Of a DNA stretch of 33,575 nt, positions 1 through 8,325 are shown one piece after another. Position 1 is the stretch's first letter; the number at the start of each line of letters is the position of its first letter. A model generated the notes under the pieces. That model saw only the letters and a program-made list of their open reading frames with translations. It searched no databases and was not told the DNA's origin. Source of the stretch: Verrucomicrobiota bacterium (lineage in GTDB: Bacteria > Verrucomicrobiota > Verrucomicrobiia > Limisphaerales > JADLHS01). The position numbers and the translations under genes were made by a program. The stretch lies in contig JABFSR010000181.1 of the NCBI GenBank assembly GCA_013140495.1, positions 1 through 33,575 on the forward strand, given 5' to 3'.

Positions 1-82
1 TGTGAGTTGATGTGAGTTACCGGTTGCGTCGCCGCAACCGCCGGAGTAGAAACAACAGTGTCGGTATTCATATGGGCAGACA

Positions 83-1138
83 ATGTGGAACGCGTGTGCG
101 CCCCGTGTCTGCCCTCATGTTTTCTTTTACAGCCCGCGCATTGTCGCCAGCGGCGGACTCACCGGCCTCGATTCCGAAGGCCAGGTCCGCTCGTATCTCG
201 GGAGCGACTATGCTTATGGCCGGCCGGAAACCGCCGCCACCGCAGCGAATGAAGGACTCGTGACGATGTACCTCCCCGAAGGCACTTACACGTTGTCGGC
301 TTCCATCACGACCATTGACCCCGGCGGCGGCGAGTCAACCACGCAGTTACCGGCCATTGATGTGACCGTCGCGGACGGCGAGAAGCTGTGCGTGGAGGAT
401 TGCATCCAGGTCTTCATCGAGCCGCCGATGTGTTCGACGAATTTCGGCTTCATCGGTTGGGGAAATGCCGTTTCGTCGTGTGGCGCGACGCTCACGAACC
501 TCTCCGTGAGGATCAGCCCGCTGTCCAACCCGGGCCTTCGGCTGGGCTACTCGGAAATCTGGACCGGTCTCTACCCCTCGAACATGTTGCGCATGGCCGG
601 CCAGGTCTTTCCGGAGTTCGACGGCTTCGCTTTGTCGAACTACAACGACATGGTCTTTGCCGTCGTGGCGAAGGACAACCTGGGCCACGTTGCGTCGCGG
701 CAAATCATCACCCACTACGATTTCACCCCGCCGGTCCTCAACTGCCCGGACATCATCGTCATCGCCCCAAATGGCAGCGACGCCGTGGTGGATTTCAACG
801 TCACCACCGCGAGCGACCTGAGGTCCCTGGTTTGCAATCCGCCGAGCGGCAGCGTCTTCACCCTCGGGACCAATCTCGTCACCTGCACCGCCAAAGACCT
901 GTGCAACAACACCAACACCTGCTCGTTTAATGTCATCGTGCTCATGCCCGAATGCGTGCTCAGCATCGAACTTCTCCCCGGCGACCCGGCCAGTGTCCGA
1001 CTGACCTGGGATTGCGCCGGCACGCTCGAAGAGGCGTCCGCCGTGGACGGCCCGTGGGCGGACATTCCGGGCGCGGCCAGTCCGCACACGCGGCCGGTGA
1101 CACCGGAGAACAAGTATTTCCGCGTGCGCAGACAGTAG
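83..1138 (+). CDS. HYR-domain secreted protein, C-terminal part (5' end uncertain)
   Basis: The reading frame is open from an in-frame stop at 47-49 to the stop at 1136-1138. The first convincing protein sequence starts near position 130 (IVASGGLTGLDSEG). Residues about 215-285 form a hyalin-repeat (HYR) domain, an Ig-like fold of extracellular proteins: it opens with TPPVLNCPD and has the usual paired Cys pattern ending in CSFNVIV. The C-terminal 60 residues (LSIELLPGDPASVRLTWDC to YFRVRRQ) resemble the short beta-rich tail common on verrucomicrobial secreted proteins. No signal peptide is visible, and position 83 is only the first ATG. The real N-terminus is probably missing, in another frame or outside the window. 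Exported location is inferred; the function is unknown. Confidence 0.62.
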   Translation: MWNACAPRVCPHVFFYSPRIVASGGLTGLDSEGQVRSYLGSDYAYGRPETAATAANEGLVTMYLPEGTYTLSASITTIDPGGGESTTQLPAIDVTVADGEKLCVEDCIQVFIEPPMCSTNFGFIGWGNAVSSCGATLTNLSVRISPLSNPGLRLGYSEIWTGLYPSNMLRMAGQVFPEFDGFALSNYNDMVFAVVAKDNLGHVASRQIITHYDFTPPVLNCPDIIVIAPNGSDAVVDFNVTTASDLRSLVCNPPSGSVFTLGTNLVTCTAKDLCNNTNTCSFNVIVLMPECVLSIELLPGDPASVRLTWDCAGTLEEASAVDGPWADIPGAASPHTRPVTPENKYFRVRRQ

Positions 1139-1364
1139 CGGGAAACTCCGTCCGCTTTTACCGCGGGCTGATGCCGGGGTCGGAGGCGGCTCTCGCCGTC
1201 ACACTCGCGCTGCTGTCACCGATCCTGCCCGCCGCAATCTTCGCGCGAGGATTGGGTTAGTCGTGGCGTAGCGCGGTGTTCATGCCGTTCATGTTTTCGG
1301 TGATCCTGCATGCGCTCCTCAACTCAGCCTTCCGGACATTGCGCCAGGATGGAAATCCTGCGGC

Positions 1365-2648
1365 TCAAATCGCCCGGTCGTAAATCCGGTGAAACACTTT
1401 CCCGTCGCTAGCCTTATGCGGGTCCACAATGGTGATGCCATCATCGCCAAAGCGGGCGGTGACGGGCGCGCCTTTGCCTTCGCTCAGGTATTTGAAATTC
1501 AAGTCGCGCACGAGCCGCGCGGCATGGACGATGGCCACCGTGATGCGCGCTTCCTCGGCGGTGGGATAAATTGCGGCCACAGTATCGCGTGATTCGTGCA
1601 GGAATTTCATCCTGCAAATTGCGACCAGCCCGGCGATGATGCTGTCCACACCATAGCCGACGTAGGCCTGTGAGCCGTCGGGTCGTTTGACGTCGCGCGT
1701 GAAATGGTTGTTGCTGGTGCGCGAGCCACCGCCTTTGTTCCACCAGCGGAAGCCGCGATATTGCTGGTCGCTCTCCACCTTGCCGTCTGCGCCAACAATT
1801 TCGTGGCCTTGATTCACCGGCCCTTCGAAGTCGGATGGTGTGATCCAGTTGTTGTGGAAATTGATGCTCATCCCGTTGGCGAAGTCCACGCGCACCTGCA
1901 CGGCGTCGTAGGCGTTGATGCCATCGCGCACCAGGCGTTTTTTCTGCCCGACGGCAGTGAGGGAGACGGGCTTGCTCTTGTAATAGTGGTAGATCAAATC
2001 CACCCAATGCGGCCCGACGTAGCTGAAAGGATCACTTTGCTCGACCCACTTGAAGGTGCTGGTTGAAACCTCGAGTGGTTCTTCCAGGTAAGCCGTGCCA
2101 TAAAGTGGTTCTCCGATGCGCTTGGCAATATCATTGCGGACGCGCAGATGGTCGGGGTCGTAACGCTTGTGCATGTCCACGGCTACGATTCGATCTTTCT
2201 TCCGCGCGAGTTCGATGATTTGATCGGACTCAGCAGTGTCGAGGCACATTGGCTTTTCTGTGATCACATGCGCGCCAGATTTAAGCGCTGCGAGGATCAC
2301 AGGGGTGTGGAGATTATCCGGTGTGGCCACTGCCATGACATCCAGATCGGGAAAGTCTCGGAGAATATCCAACCACGGAGTTTCGCCGGCATAAATCCGT
2401 GGAAGTGCACCTGTCCAGTCGTTGAACGCGGCCGCCGTGCGTTGTGCAGATGCTTTTGAACGCGTCGCGATGGCGACGAGTTCAAAGTTTAATTGAGCAA
2501 AATCGCGTGCGTGTTGATCAAGTCCGAGTCGGGCAAGCTGGCTGGAAATGCCGAAACGTTTAAGGTCAGCGTATGTGCGCAGATGAACATCACCGCCGAA
2601 CATGCCTGCGCCGACGAGAGCGATCTTGATCTTGTTGGAATCGGACAT
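1365..2648 (-). CDS. Gfo/Idh/MocA family oxidoreductase (cytoplasmic)
   Basis: This is a 427-residue NAD(P)-dependent oxidoreductase of the Gfo/Idh/MocA family, which acts on sugars, inositols or their derivatives. The N-terminal Rossmann fold shows IALVGAGMFGG, the dinucleotide loop. The family EKP motif (VITEKPMCL) and the following VDMHKRYDPDH segment, which includes likely catalytic residues, are present. I chose the ATG at 2648 (protein begins MSDSNKIKIALVGAG) because it sits directly before the Rossmann strand. The upstream TTG at 2699 would overlap the stop of the previous gene. It lies 47 bp downstream of a second Gfo/Idh/MocA gene on the same strand, so the two are probably co-transcribed. 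The substrate cannot be read from sequence. Confidence 0.93.
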   Translation of the reverse strand: MSDSNKIKIALVGAGMFGGDVHLRTYADLKRFGISSQLARLGLDQHARDFAQLNFELVAIATRSKASAQRTAAAFNDWTGALPRIYAGETPWLDILRDFPDLDVMAVATPDNLHTPVILAALKSGAHVITEKPMCLDTAESDQIIELARKKDRIVAVDMHKRYDPDHLRVRNDIAKRIGEPLYGTAYLEEPLEVSTSTFKWVEQSDPFSYVGPHWVDLIYHYYKSKPVSLTAVGQKKRLVRDGINAYDAVQVRVDFANGMSINFHNNWITPSDFEGPVNQGHEIVGADGKVESDQQYRGFRWWNKGGGSRTSNNHFTRDVKRPDGSQAYVGYGVDSIIAGLVAICRMKFLHESRDTVAAIYPTAEEARITVAIVHAARLVRDLNFKYLSEGKGAPVTARFGDDGITIVDPHKASDGKVFHRIYDRAI

Positions 2649-2695
2649 TTTCAATGGTTGGTCAATTTTTGGTGCGCGCCTCGGAGCGGAATAAA

Positions 2696-3706
2696 TCAAG
2701 GATTGGCGGCTACTTCAGCGCGTGCTTTGTCGAGCACTTCCTTGAGCGTGACTTCTGCGCCTCCGCGCCGCTTGCTCTCATCGGCTGCAGCCATGAACGC
2801 ATAAAGTTCGAGCATTTCGTCGGCGTTAACGGGAGCACGACCACTCCGAAACATCTTCACGATTTCAAACAATAGCGGGTCGTAGCCATCGTAACCTCCT
2901 ATGGCGGATTCGCCTTTCTCGCCCATTGCTTTTCCTCCGTAGCCCTTGCGGTCCTTGTCATTTGACTCGCGAAAGATTCCGGTGCGGCCTCCCTCCCAGG
3001 TGCCTGTGACCTCGATTTTGCCGTCGGAAGTAGTGCCGCGCTTGACAGATTTGCAGCCAGTGCCCATGACGGTGAAAAGAGATTCACATCCATGAACGCC
3101 ATACCAGTAAAGATCGACGTGATTTGGCTCCAACTCCGCGGGGCTGAAAGTCTCTGCGCTTTTTACCTCGCCAATGGAGCCGTTGCGAACGGCTTGTGTG
3201 GTTTTGCTGAAACGCAGCGACGACGCGCAGAACATTGGCACGTTGGCGTTTTTTGCTGCCGAGAGAATGCGCAGGGTATCTGCCAGGTTGCCAGCGATGG
3301 GTTTGTCAATGAACACCGGCTTTTGCGCAGCGAGCACTGGCTTGAGTTGCTCCAAATGCACCCGACCATCGTTGGATTCAAGAAAGACAACATCCACGCG
3401 CTTCAGGAGTTCTTCAATGGAGTCCACGATTTCCACGCCCATTGCTTTGACTTTGGTGGTGTATTCCGGCACGCGTTTCGTGCTGCTTTCGATGTCCTTA
3501 CTGCCTTGGGGATAAGCCGCCACCACCTTTACGCCTGCCACTTTGGCATTGTCCGCAGGTTGTTTGGTGCCTTTGTTCAACGTCTCAGTGAATGCCATGA
3601 CATGAGAGGTATCGAGACCGATAATGCCGGCGCGAAGGGGTTTCGCCTCCTCAGCTTGGATCGCGAGTGCGAAGGCGAATAGGGGAAAGAGAAATGAAAA
3701 CTTCAT
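2696..3706 (-). CDS. Exported Gfo/Idh/MocA-like oxidoreductase
   Basis: A 336-residue protein with a clear Sec-type signal peptide (MKFSFLFPLFAFALAIQAEE, probable cleavage after IQA) followed by a Rossmann domain that starts RAGIIGLDTSH. The glycine-rich loop is atypical for the family, and IDKP (VFIDKPIAGN) replaces the usual EKP. The C-terminal half carries the Gfo/Idh/MocA alpha/beta domain. Exported members are common in Planctomycetes and Verrucomicrobia and are often encoded near carbohydrate-degradation genes. It is the first gene of a two-gene minus-strand unit and divergent from the FG-GAP protein at 3937. The signal peptide lacks a twin-arginine motif, so cofactor loading after export is an open question. 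The substrate is unknown. Confidence 0.9.
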   Translation of the reverse strand: MKFSFLFPLFAFALAIQAEEAKPLRAGIIGLDTSHVMAFTETLNKGTKQPADNAKVAGVKVVAAYPQGSKDIESSTKRVPEYTTKVKAMGVEIVDSIEELLKRVDVVFLESNDGRVHLEQLKPVLAAQKPVFIDKPIAGNLADTLRILSAAKNANVPMFCASSLRFSKTTQAVRNGSIGEVKSAETFSPAELEPNHVDLYWYGVHGCESLFTVMGTGCKSVKRGTTSDGKIEVTGTWEGGRTGIFRESNDKDRKGYGGKAMGEKGESAIGGYDGYDPLLFEIVKMFRSGRAPVNADEMLELYAFMAAADESKRRGGAEVTLKEVLDKARAEVAANP

Positions 3707-3936
3707 CGGACTTTGGCTTACAAGTTTGTGAGGTGTTTAGTTTTTGTTGGGCGTCATTTGGCGGGGAATACTTTGTCGAACTTCTTTGTTGGAGGCAAGT
3801 GGTGAAAGGCTTGTGCAGGTGATTGAAAGTGCTTGGTGGGCTATCTTCACCTGATTCTGCTCCTTCGCGTCGCTTGGGTTGTCCTGAATTATCGCGTCTT
3901 GACCAGACGACCGGGAACTGCCAGACATATTTGCCA

Positions 3937-5205
3937 ATGAAACATTGCTTTTTTCTGGCGTTGCTCCTGACGTCAACCTTTTGTCTTGGGGCAAAGGATA
4001 AATTACCTCCCTCGTTCAAGAAGATTCAACTAACAGACCAGTTCTGGTGCGAAGGCGCGAACTTTGGTGATTTCAACCACGACGGCAAGATGGATGTGGT
4101 AGCTGGGCCATATTGGTATGAAGCGCCAGACTTCAAAAAGCGTCACGAGTATTATCCAGCCACAGAAAAATTTACCCGCAAGAAAACTGATGGCCCGCAG
4201 GAAACTATTCCAGGTTTTGAAGGAGCGCTTGGCACCAATAATACTTACTCGAAGAATTTCGTCGCATTCACTCATGATTTCAACGGCGATGGTTGGACGG
4301 ATATTTTGATTCTCGGTTTTCCGGGCGAGCAATCGTACTGGTATGAAAACTCTAAAGGCAAGGAAGGGCATTGGCTGCGGCACACCGCTATTGATGTGAC
4401 TGACAATGAATCACCAACATTTGCCGACCTTACCGGAGATGGCAAGCCGGAGATCATTTGTTCGTCAAAAGGATTTCTCGGATACGCAGAACCAGATTGG
4501 CAACATCCAGAGCGCAATTGGAGGTGGCACAGTATTTCGCCTGACAACAAGTATCACAAATTCACCCACGGCCTCGGCTTGGGGGACGTGAACGGGGATG
4601 GGCGGAAAGATATCTTGGAGAAGGACGGCTGGTGGGAACAACCCGCTGATCTGGCCGGTGATCCAATCTGGCGATTCCATGCTTTTCAATTCTCTGTTGC
4701 AGGCGGATCGCAAATGTACGCATACGATGTGAATGACGATGGTTTGCCGGATGTTATTACTGCGTTGGCCGCCCATGGTTACGGTCTGGCGTGGTATGAG
4801 CAATTACGAACGAAAAGCGAAAAGGGCGAGATTCAGTTTCAGCAACACCTCATCCTTAATCCCGAAGCCAAGCCCAACTCATATGGCATTTCGTGGTCAC
4901 AGCTTCACGCTCTCGAACTGGTGGACGTGGATGGCGATGGTTTGAAAGACCTCGTTACCGGAAAGCGTTTTTGGGCGCACGGGAATCACGGTGATCCCGA
5001 ACCTAACGCCCCTGCTGTTCTTTACTGGTTCAAATTGGTCCGCAGCAAAGATAAGAGTGTTGATTACGTGCCCCACCAGATTGACAACGATTCTGGCATT
5101 GGCACGCAGGTCGTGGTCGGCGACATCAACGGTGACAAGCTTCCAGATGTGGTTGTGGGCAACAAAAAGGGCGCGTTCATTCACCTGCAGTCAAAGAAGA
5201 AATAA
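3937..5205 (+). CDS. Secreted FG-GAP/VCBS repeat protein
   Basis: A 422-residue exported protein. The ATG at 3937 gives a signal peptide (MKHCFFLALLLTSTFCLGAKD), while the longer frame from 3823 has no plausible leader. At least seven acidic calcium-binding loops of the DxNxDGxxD type recur along the protein: DFNHDGKMD, DFNGDGWTD, DLTGDGKPE, DVNGDGRKD, DVNDDGLPD, DVDGDGLKD and DINGDKLPD. This fits an FG-GAP/VCBS beta-propeller. Short aromatic strands such as AGPYWYEAP and EKDGWWEQP lie between the loops. Such proteins are extracellular or periplasmic binding or scaffold modules. It is divergent from the exported oxidoreductase, which suggests a shared role in carbohydrate metabolism, but that is inference. 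Confidence 0.92.
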   Translation: MKHCFFLALLLTSTFCLGAKDKLPPSFKKIQLTDQFWCEGANFGDFNHDGKMDVVAGPYWYEAPDFKKRHEYYPATEKFTRKKTDGPQETIPGFEGALGTNNTYSKNFVAFTHDFNGDGWTDILILGFPGEQSYWYENSKGKEGHWLRHTAIDVTDNESPTFADLTGDGKPEIICSSKGFLGYAEPDWQHPERNWRWHSISPDNKYHKFTHGLGLGDVNGDGRKDILEKDGWWEQPADLAGDPIWRFHAFQFSVAGGSQMYAYDVNDDGLPDVITALAAHGYGLAWYEQLRTKSEKGEIQFQQHLILNPEAKPNSYGISWSQLHALELVDVDGDGLKDLVTGKRFWAHGNHGDPEPNAPAVLYWFKLVRSKDKSVDYVPHQIDNDSGIGTQVVVGDINGDKLPDVVVGNKKGAFIHLQSKKK

Positions 5206-5332
5206 GCGGTCCATGTGGGCTTTGCTCGGCGCAACACGCTGAAATCCAGTTCTTTTAACAGGCGATTAACTCCCCCAACGGAGTTTTTGGCATTAACTTT
5301 TTTCGACAGCAGCTTTTAGTGGTGTTAATATG

Positions 5333-5342
5333 TTGTTAACAA
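5333..5342. promoter_or_regulatory. AT-rich palindrome upstream of the PEP-CTERM gene
   Basis: TTGTTAACAA is a perfect 10-bp palindrome in the 259-bp gap before the PEP-CTERM gene, embedded in an AT-rich stretch (5296-5350) unlike the flanking coding DNA. It could be an operator half-site or part of a promoter. No convincing -35/-10 pair or sigma54 site was found, so the regulatory reading is weak. Confidence 0.2.
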
Positions 5343-5464
5343 ATAACCATTGTCGGTGCAGAGAAGTGTGGTTGAATAAGAAAGAAGATTTGCAGGCAAT
5401 TAGGTTGTGATGCGAGCAAGCACAGCCGTAGTAGTTGAAAACATTTTCAAATAATCAGAAGCAT

Positions 5465-6310
5465 ATGACACTATTCAGTAAAACACATTCGTTCAAATGT
5501 TGTAACAATGCGATTCTCGTTGCAGTTATGGTTTTATCGCTAGCGATTAGCAACGTTGCAGATGCTCAATCTTTTACGATGTCGGACCAGAATTCCACAG
5601 CATCGGTAAACCCCACGACTTCTGCCGGAATGTTCACTTGGCAGGTGGACGGCTCAGGCCAATTGACTCAACAATGGTTTTGGCTTGGAGTCGGAAATAA
5701 TGCCGAAGTGCCGATTAACACAATTAGTGCACCGACAGTTTCCCAATCAAGTGCGCGAAGCCTCACCACGTTTTATGCAAATGCATCCTACTCCGTTCAA
5801 ATTGACTATCTCTTGACGGGTGGAAGTTTGGGAAGCGGCGTTTCTGACATTGGTGAAGCCATTCGCATTCGGAACACTTCCGGATCATCGCTGGATTTTC
5901 ACTTCTTTCAGTATTCGGACTTTGACCTTGGCGGCCCGGGAAACGATGTGATTCAACTCGGGAAGAATCTTCAGGGTAAATTCAATGAGGCTGCACAAAG
6001 TGATGGGTTGGTAGGTCTTACTGAAACCGTGGTTACGCCGGGTGCAAATCATGGAGAAGCGGCCTTTTTTAATTCAACTTTGGTGAAACTCAATGATGGT
6101 GTAGCAAGCGTACTGAGCGACAACCTAAATCCTGTTGGGCCTGGTGATGTGACTTGGGCTTTTCAATGGGATTTCACAATTGCTCCTGGCGGATCATTTC
6201 TAATCAGCAAGGACAAGTACCTTCAGATTCAAAACGTGCCTGAGCCATCTTCGATTCTATTGGCGGTGCTTGGTGGAATTTTCATTCGACGATTCTCAAA
6301 ACGTGCTTAG
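5465..6310 (+). CDS. PEP-CTERM sorting-domain protein
   Basis: A 281-residue exported protein of unknown function. The N-terminus from the ATG at 5465 has a basic stretch and a hydrophobic core (AILVAVMVLSLAISNVADAQS), a signal peptide with likely cleavage after ADA. The C-terminus has the three-part PEP-CTERM signal: the VPEPSS motif, a hydrophobic helix (ILLAVLGGIFI) and a basic tail (RRFSKRA). PEP-CTERM proteins are normally processed by exosortase (EpsH/XrtA) and linked to exopolysaccharide; no exosortase gene is in this window. The body is a beta-rich domain with no recognised catalytic motif. A TTG at 5435 would add ten residues but is less likely. A strong terminator follows directly. 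Confidence 0.9.
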   Translation: MTLFSKTHSFKCCNNAILVAVMVLSLAISNVADAQSFTMSDQNSTASVNPTTSAGMFTWQVDGSGQLTQQWFWLGVGNNAEVPINTISAPTVSQSSARSLTTFYANASYSVQIDYLLTGGSLGSGVSDIGEAIRIRNTSGSSLDFHFFQYSDFDLGGPGNDVIQLGKNLQGKFNEAAQSDGLVGLTETVVTPGANHGEAAFFNSTLVKLNDGVASVLSDNLNPVGPGDVTWAFQWDFTIAPGGSFLISKDKYLQIQNVPEPSSILLAVLGGIFIRRFSKRA

Positions 6311-6338
6311 TCAGTTACTGATTAAGGCTGATTCCATC

Positions 6339-6367
6339 AAAAATCACCGCTGCTAGCGGTGATTTTT
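6339..6367 (+). terminator. Intrinsic terminator after the PEP-CTERM gene
   Basis: A perfect 13-bp inverted repeat, AAAAATCACCGCT and AGCGGTGATTTTT, is separated by a 3-nt loop (GCT) and ends in a T run. It starts 28 bp after the PEP-CTERM stop codon. The A run on the left arm means it could also work on the minus strand. Confidence 0.9.
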
Positions 6368-6406
6368 GCTTTTGTTCACTCCCTCTACCCGGTAAATAAT
6401 TGTCTG

Positions 6407-6889
6407 ATGGAAACTCCAGTACTCAGAACAAGGATTTTGTTTGTGTGCAACCAAAACAAGGTTCGAAGTCTGACCGCCGAACATCTATATCGTGCAAGGC
6501 CAGATTTGGAAGTTCGTTCAGCAGGAACAGCCAGCTTTGCAAAGACACAACTTTCGAGAGAATTGCTGAACTGGTCGGAGGTAATTTTTGTATTTGAAAA
6601 GGACCAAATTACGGCGATGACCGAACGATTTGAAGATATTGTAGAAAAAAAGAAAATCATCTGTCTGGGTTTGCCAGACAAGTTTGAATACAAGAGTCCA
6701 AGCTTGGTCGTTAAGCTCGTATCCAAGCTTGATCCATACTTGGGAAGGCCGGACAGCCCGCCGAAGAACGTAAAAAAGGCAATGCATGCCAAGAAACCCA
6801 CCGATGGGGCAGCAACCAAGGGCATGCCTGCCAAATCGTTTGCAAGGAAACTTCTGAGCGCGGTTGGGTTGTCTCGGAAACGTGGATAG
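6407..6889 (+). CDS. Low-molecular-weight tyrosine phosphatase-like protein
   Basis: A 160-residue protein beginning METPVLRTRILFVCNQNKVRS. The P-loop CNQNKVRS (Cys14 to Arg20) is the CX5R(S/T) signature of protein tyrosine phosphatases. It follows the first beta strand as in low-molecular-weight enzymes, and the variant is like the predicted phosphatases of COG4551. A likely downstream catalytic region is NWSEVIFVFEKDQ. The roughly 50 C-terminal residues (from PPKNVKKAMHAKK on) are basic and low-complexity and extend past the usual domain. I chose the ATG at 6407 because it puts the P-loop strand near the N-terminus. miaB starts 79 bp downstream on the same strand, so co-transcription is possible. 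The substrate is unknown. Confidence 0.8.
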   Translation: METPVLRTRILFVCNQNKVRSLTAEHLYRARPDLEVRSAGTASFAKTQLSRELLNWSEVIFVFEKDQITAMTERFEDIVEKKKIICLGLPDKFEYKSPSLVVKLVSKLDPYLGRPDSPPKNVKKAMHAKKPTDGAATKGMPAKSFARKLLSAVGLSRKRG

Positions 6890-6968
6890 TTTCTTAAACT
6901 TTCAACCTGGAAAGACACGTCTCCCAATTTCTTTTCCTTCACAAAGCACAGTTTCCTCAAAGCGAAAA

Positions 6969-8321
6969 ATGCCCACCGTTTTCATCAAGACCTATGGTTG
7001 CCAGATGAACGAGCGCGACAGCGAGGCTGTTGCCGCACAACTGGTCGCTAAAGGGTATTCGCTCGTAAAATCAGAACATGTTGCCGACATCGTTTTGTTG
7101 AACACGTGCAGCGTGAGGGACAATGCGGAGCAGACGGCATTGGGGAAGATGTCCGCCATGATCGGCCTGGGGAGGAAGGATCGTCCTGACCAGATTTTTG
7201 GTTTCCTCGGTTGCATGGCTCAAAGCCGGGGGCAGGAATTGATTGATCGCCTTCCGGATGTTGATCTTGTCGTGGGCACGCAAAAATTCCATCGAGTTGC
7301 TGATTACCTTGATGATTTGCTTGAAGGTCGGCGGAAAAAGATCGTGGACACGGATGCTGAGTCTGGCAGCGAAAGTACGATACGGGAACATCTTGTCAGT
7401 GGTGGCAGCCAACCCTCGGTTACAGCTTTTGTAAGCATCATGCAGGGTTGCAACCAATACTGCACGTTTTGCATCGTTCCATACACGAGAGGGGAGGAGA
7501 GAAGCCGTCCTATTCCGGAAATTGTCAGCGAATGTCAACAGATGGTCTCTCGTGGCGTAAAGGAAATCACACTCCTTGGTCAGATTGTCACGAGTTATGG
7601 AAAGCGTGAAATTGCAAAGCACGAGGGCAAAACAGCCTTTGTTCAACTCATAGAAGCTGTTCACGACATTGATGGATTGGAACGGATACGTTTCACATCC
7701 CCCCATCCAAAGGGATATGGTGACGATCTTGTGGAGGCATACGTCCGCCTCCCAAAGCTCGCTTCCCATGCGCATTTGCCGGTGCAAAGCGGAAGCGATC
7801 GCGTGCTCAAGCTCATGCACCGTGGTTACGACCGGCAACGCTTCCTGGAAATCGTCCAAAAACTCCGCCTAGCGCGTTCCAACATCGGGATCACAAGTGA
7901 CATCATCGTTGGTTTCCCTGGTGAAACAGAAGAAGACTTTAATCAAACACTCTCTCTTTGTCGTGAGGTGGAGTTCGACAATGCATTTCTGTTCAAGTAC
8001 TCGCCCCGGCGGGATACCCCGGCCGCATCCATGCCCGGGCAATTACCCGAATCGCTTATCGAGGAGCGACACGCGCGATTGTTGGAACTCGTCAACGAAA
8101 TCGGTGCGCGGAAATATGACGCATTCATCGGGAAACAGGCGCGGATTCTTGTGGAAGGACCAAGCAAGAAAAACTCGGCCCGTGTGATGGGCCGCACAAC
8201 CTGTAACAAGATCGTTTTGTTCGAGGGATCAGAACGACACAAGGGGCAGGTAATGGATGTAAGTATTACACGCGTCGGTTCGTTCACGCTTTACGGCGAC
8301 CCCGCGATTGTTAATCTGTAG
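6969..8321 (+). CDS. miaB: tRNA-2-methylthio-N6-dimethylallyladenosine synthase MiaB
   Basis: A 450-residue radical-SAM methylthiotransferase that adds the 2-methylthio group to i6A37 of tRNAs reading UNN codons. The N-terminal UPF0004 domain supplies three Cys ligands of the auxiliary [4Fe-4S] cluster: Cys11 (TYGCQMNERDSE), Cys47 (LNTCSVRDNAE) and Cys82 (GCMAQ). The radical-SAM motif is Cys161-X3-Cys165-X2-Cys168 (GCNQYCTFCIVPYTRGEE). A C-terminal TRAM domain for tRNA binding ends the protein (GKQARILVEG to SFTLYGDPAIVNL). The order N-terminal domain, radical SAM, TRAM and the CQMN signature separate MiaB from MtaB and RimO. The segment usually written GQNVNSY is GQIVTSYGK here. The start ATG at 6969 matches family N-termini. 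Confidence 0.95.
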   Translation: MPTVFIKTYGCQMNERDSEAVAAQLVAKGYSLVKSEHVADIVLLNTCSVRDNAEQTALGKMSAMIGLGRKDRPDQIFGFLGCMAQSRGQELIDRLPDVDLVVGTQKFHRVADYLDDLLEGRRKKIVDTDAESGSESTIREHLVSGGSQPSVTAFVSIMQGCNQYCTFCIVPYTRGEERSRPIPEIVSECQQMVSRGVKEITLLGQIVTSYGKREIAKHEGKTAFVQLIEAVHDIDGLERIRFTSPHPKGYGDDLVEAYVRLPKLASHAHLPVQSGSDRVLKLMHRGYDRQRFLEIVQKLRLARSNIGITSDIIVGFPGETEEDFNQTLSLCREVEFDNAFLFKYSPRRDTPAASMPGQLPESLIEERHARLLELVNEIGARKYDAFIGKQARILVEGPSKKNSARVMGRTTCNKIVLFEGSERHKGQVMDVSITRVGSFTLYGDPAIVNL

Positions 8322-8325
8322 TCTG

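Noticed and set aside
347..1087. Minus-strand frame of 246 codons opposite the HYR protein
   Set aside because: The translation is rich in Arg, Glu and Gly with no motif, and the plus strand encodes an HYR domain there.
5290..5320. Sigma54 promoter before the PEP-CTERM gene (TTGGCATTAAC region)
   Set aside because: The -24-like word TTGGCA is present but there is no GC at the -12 position.
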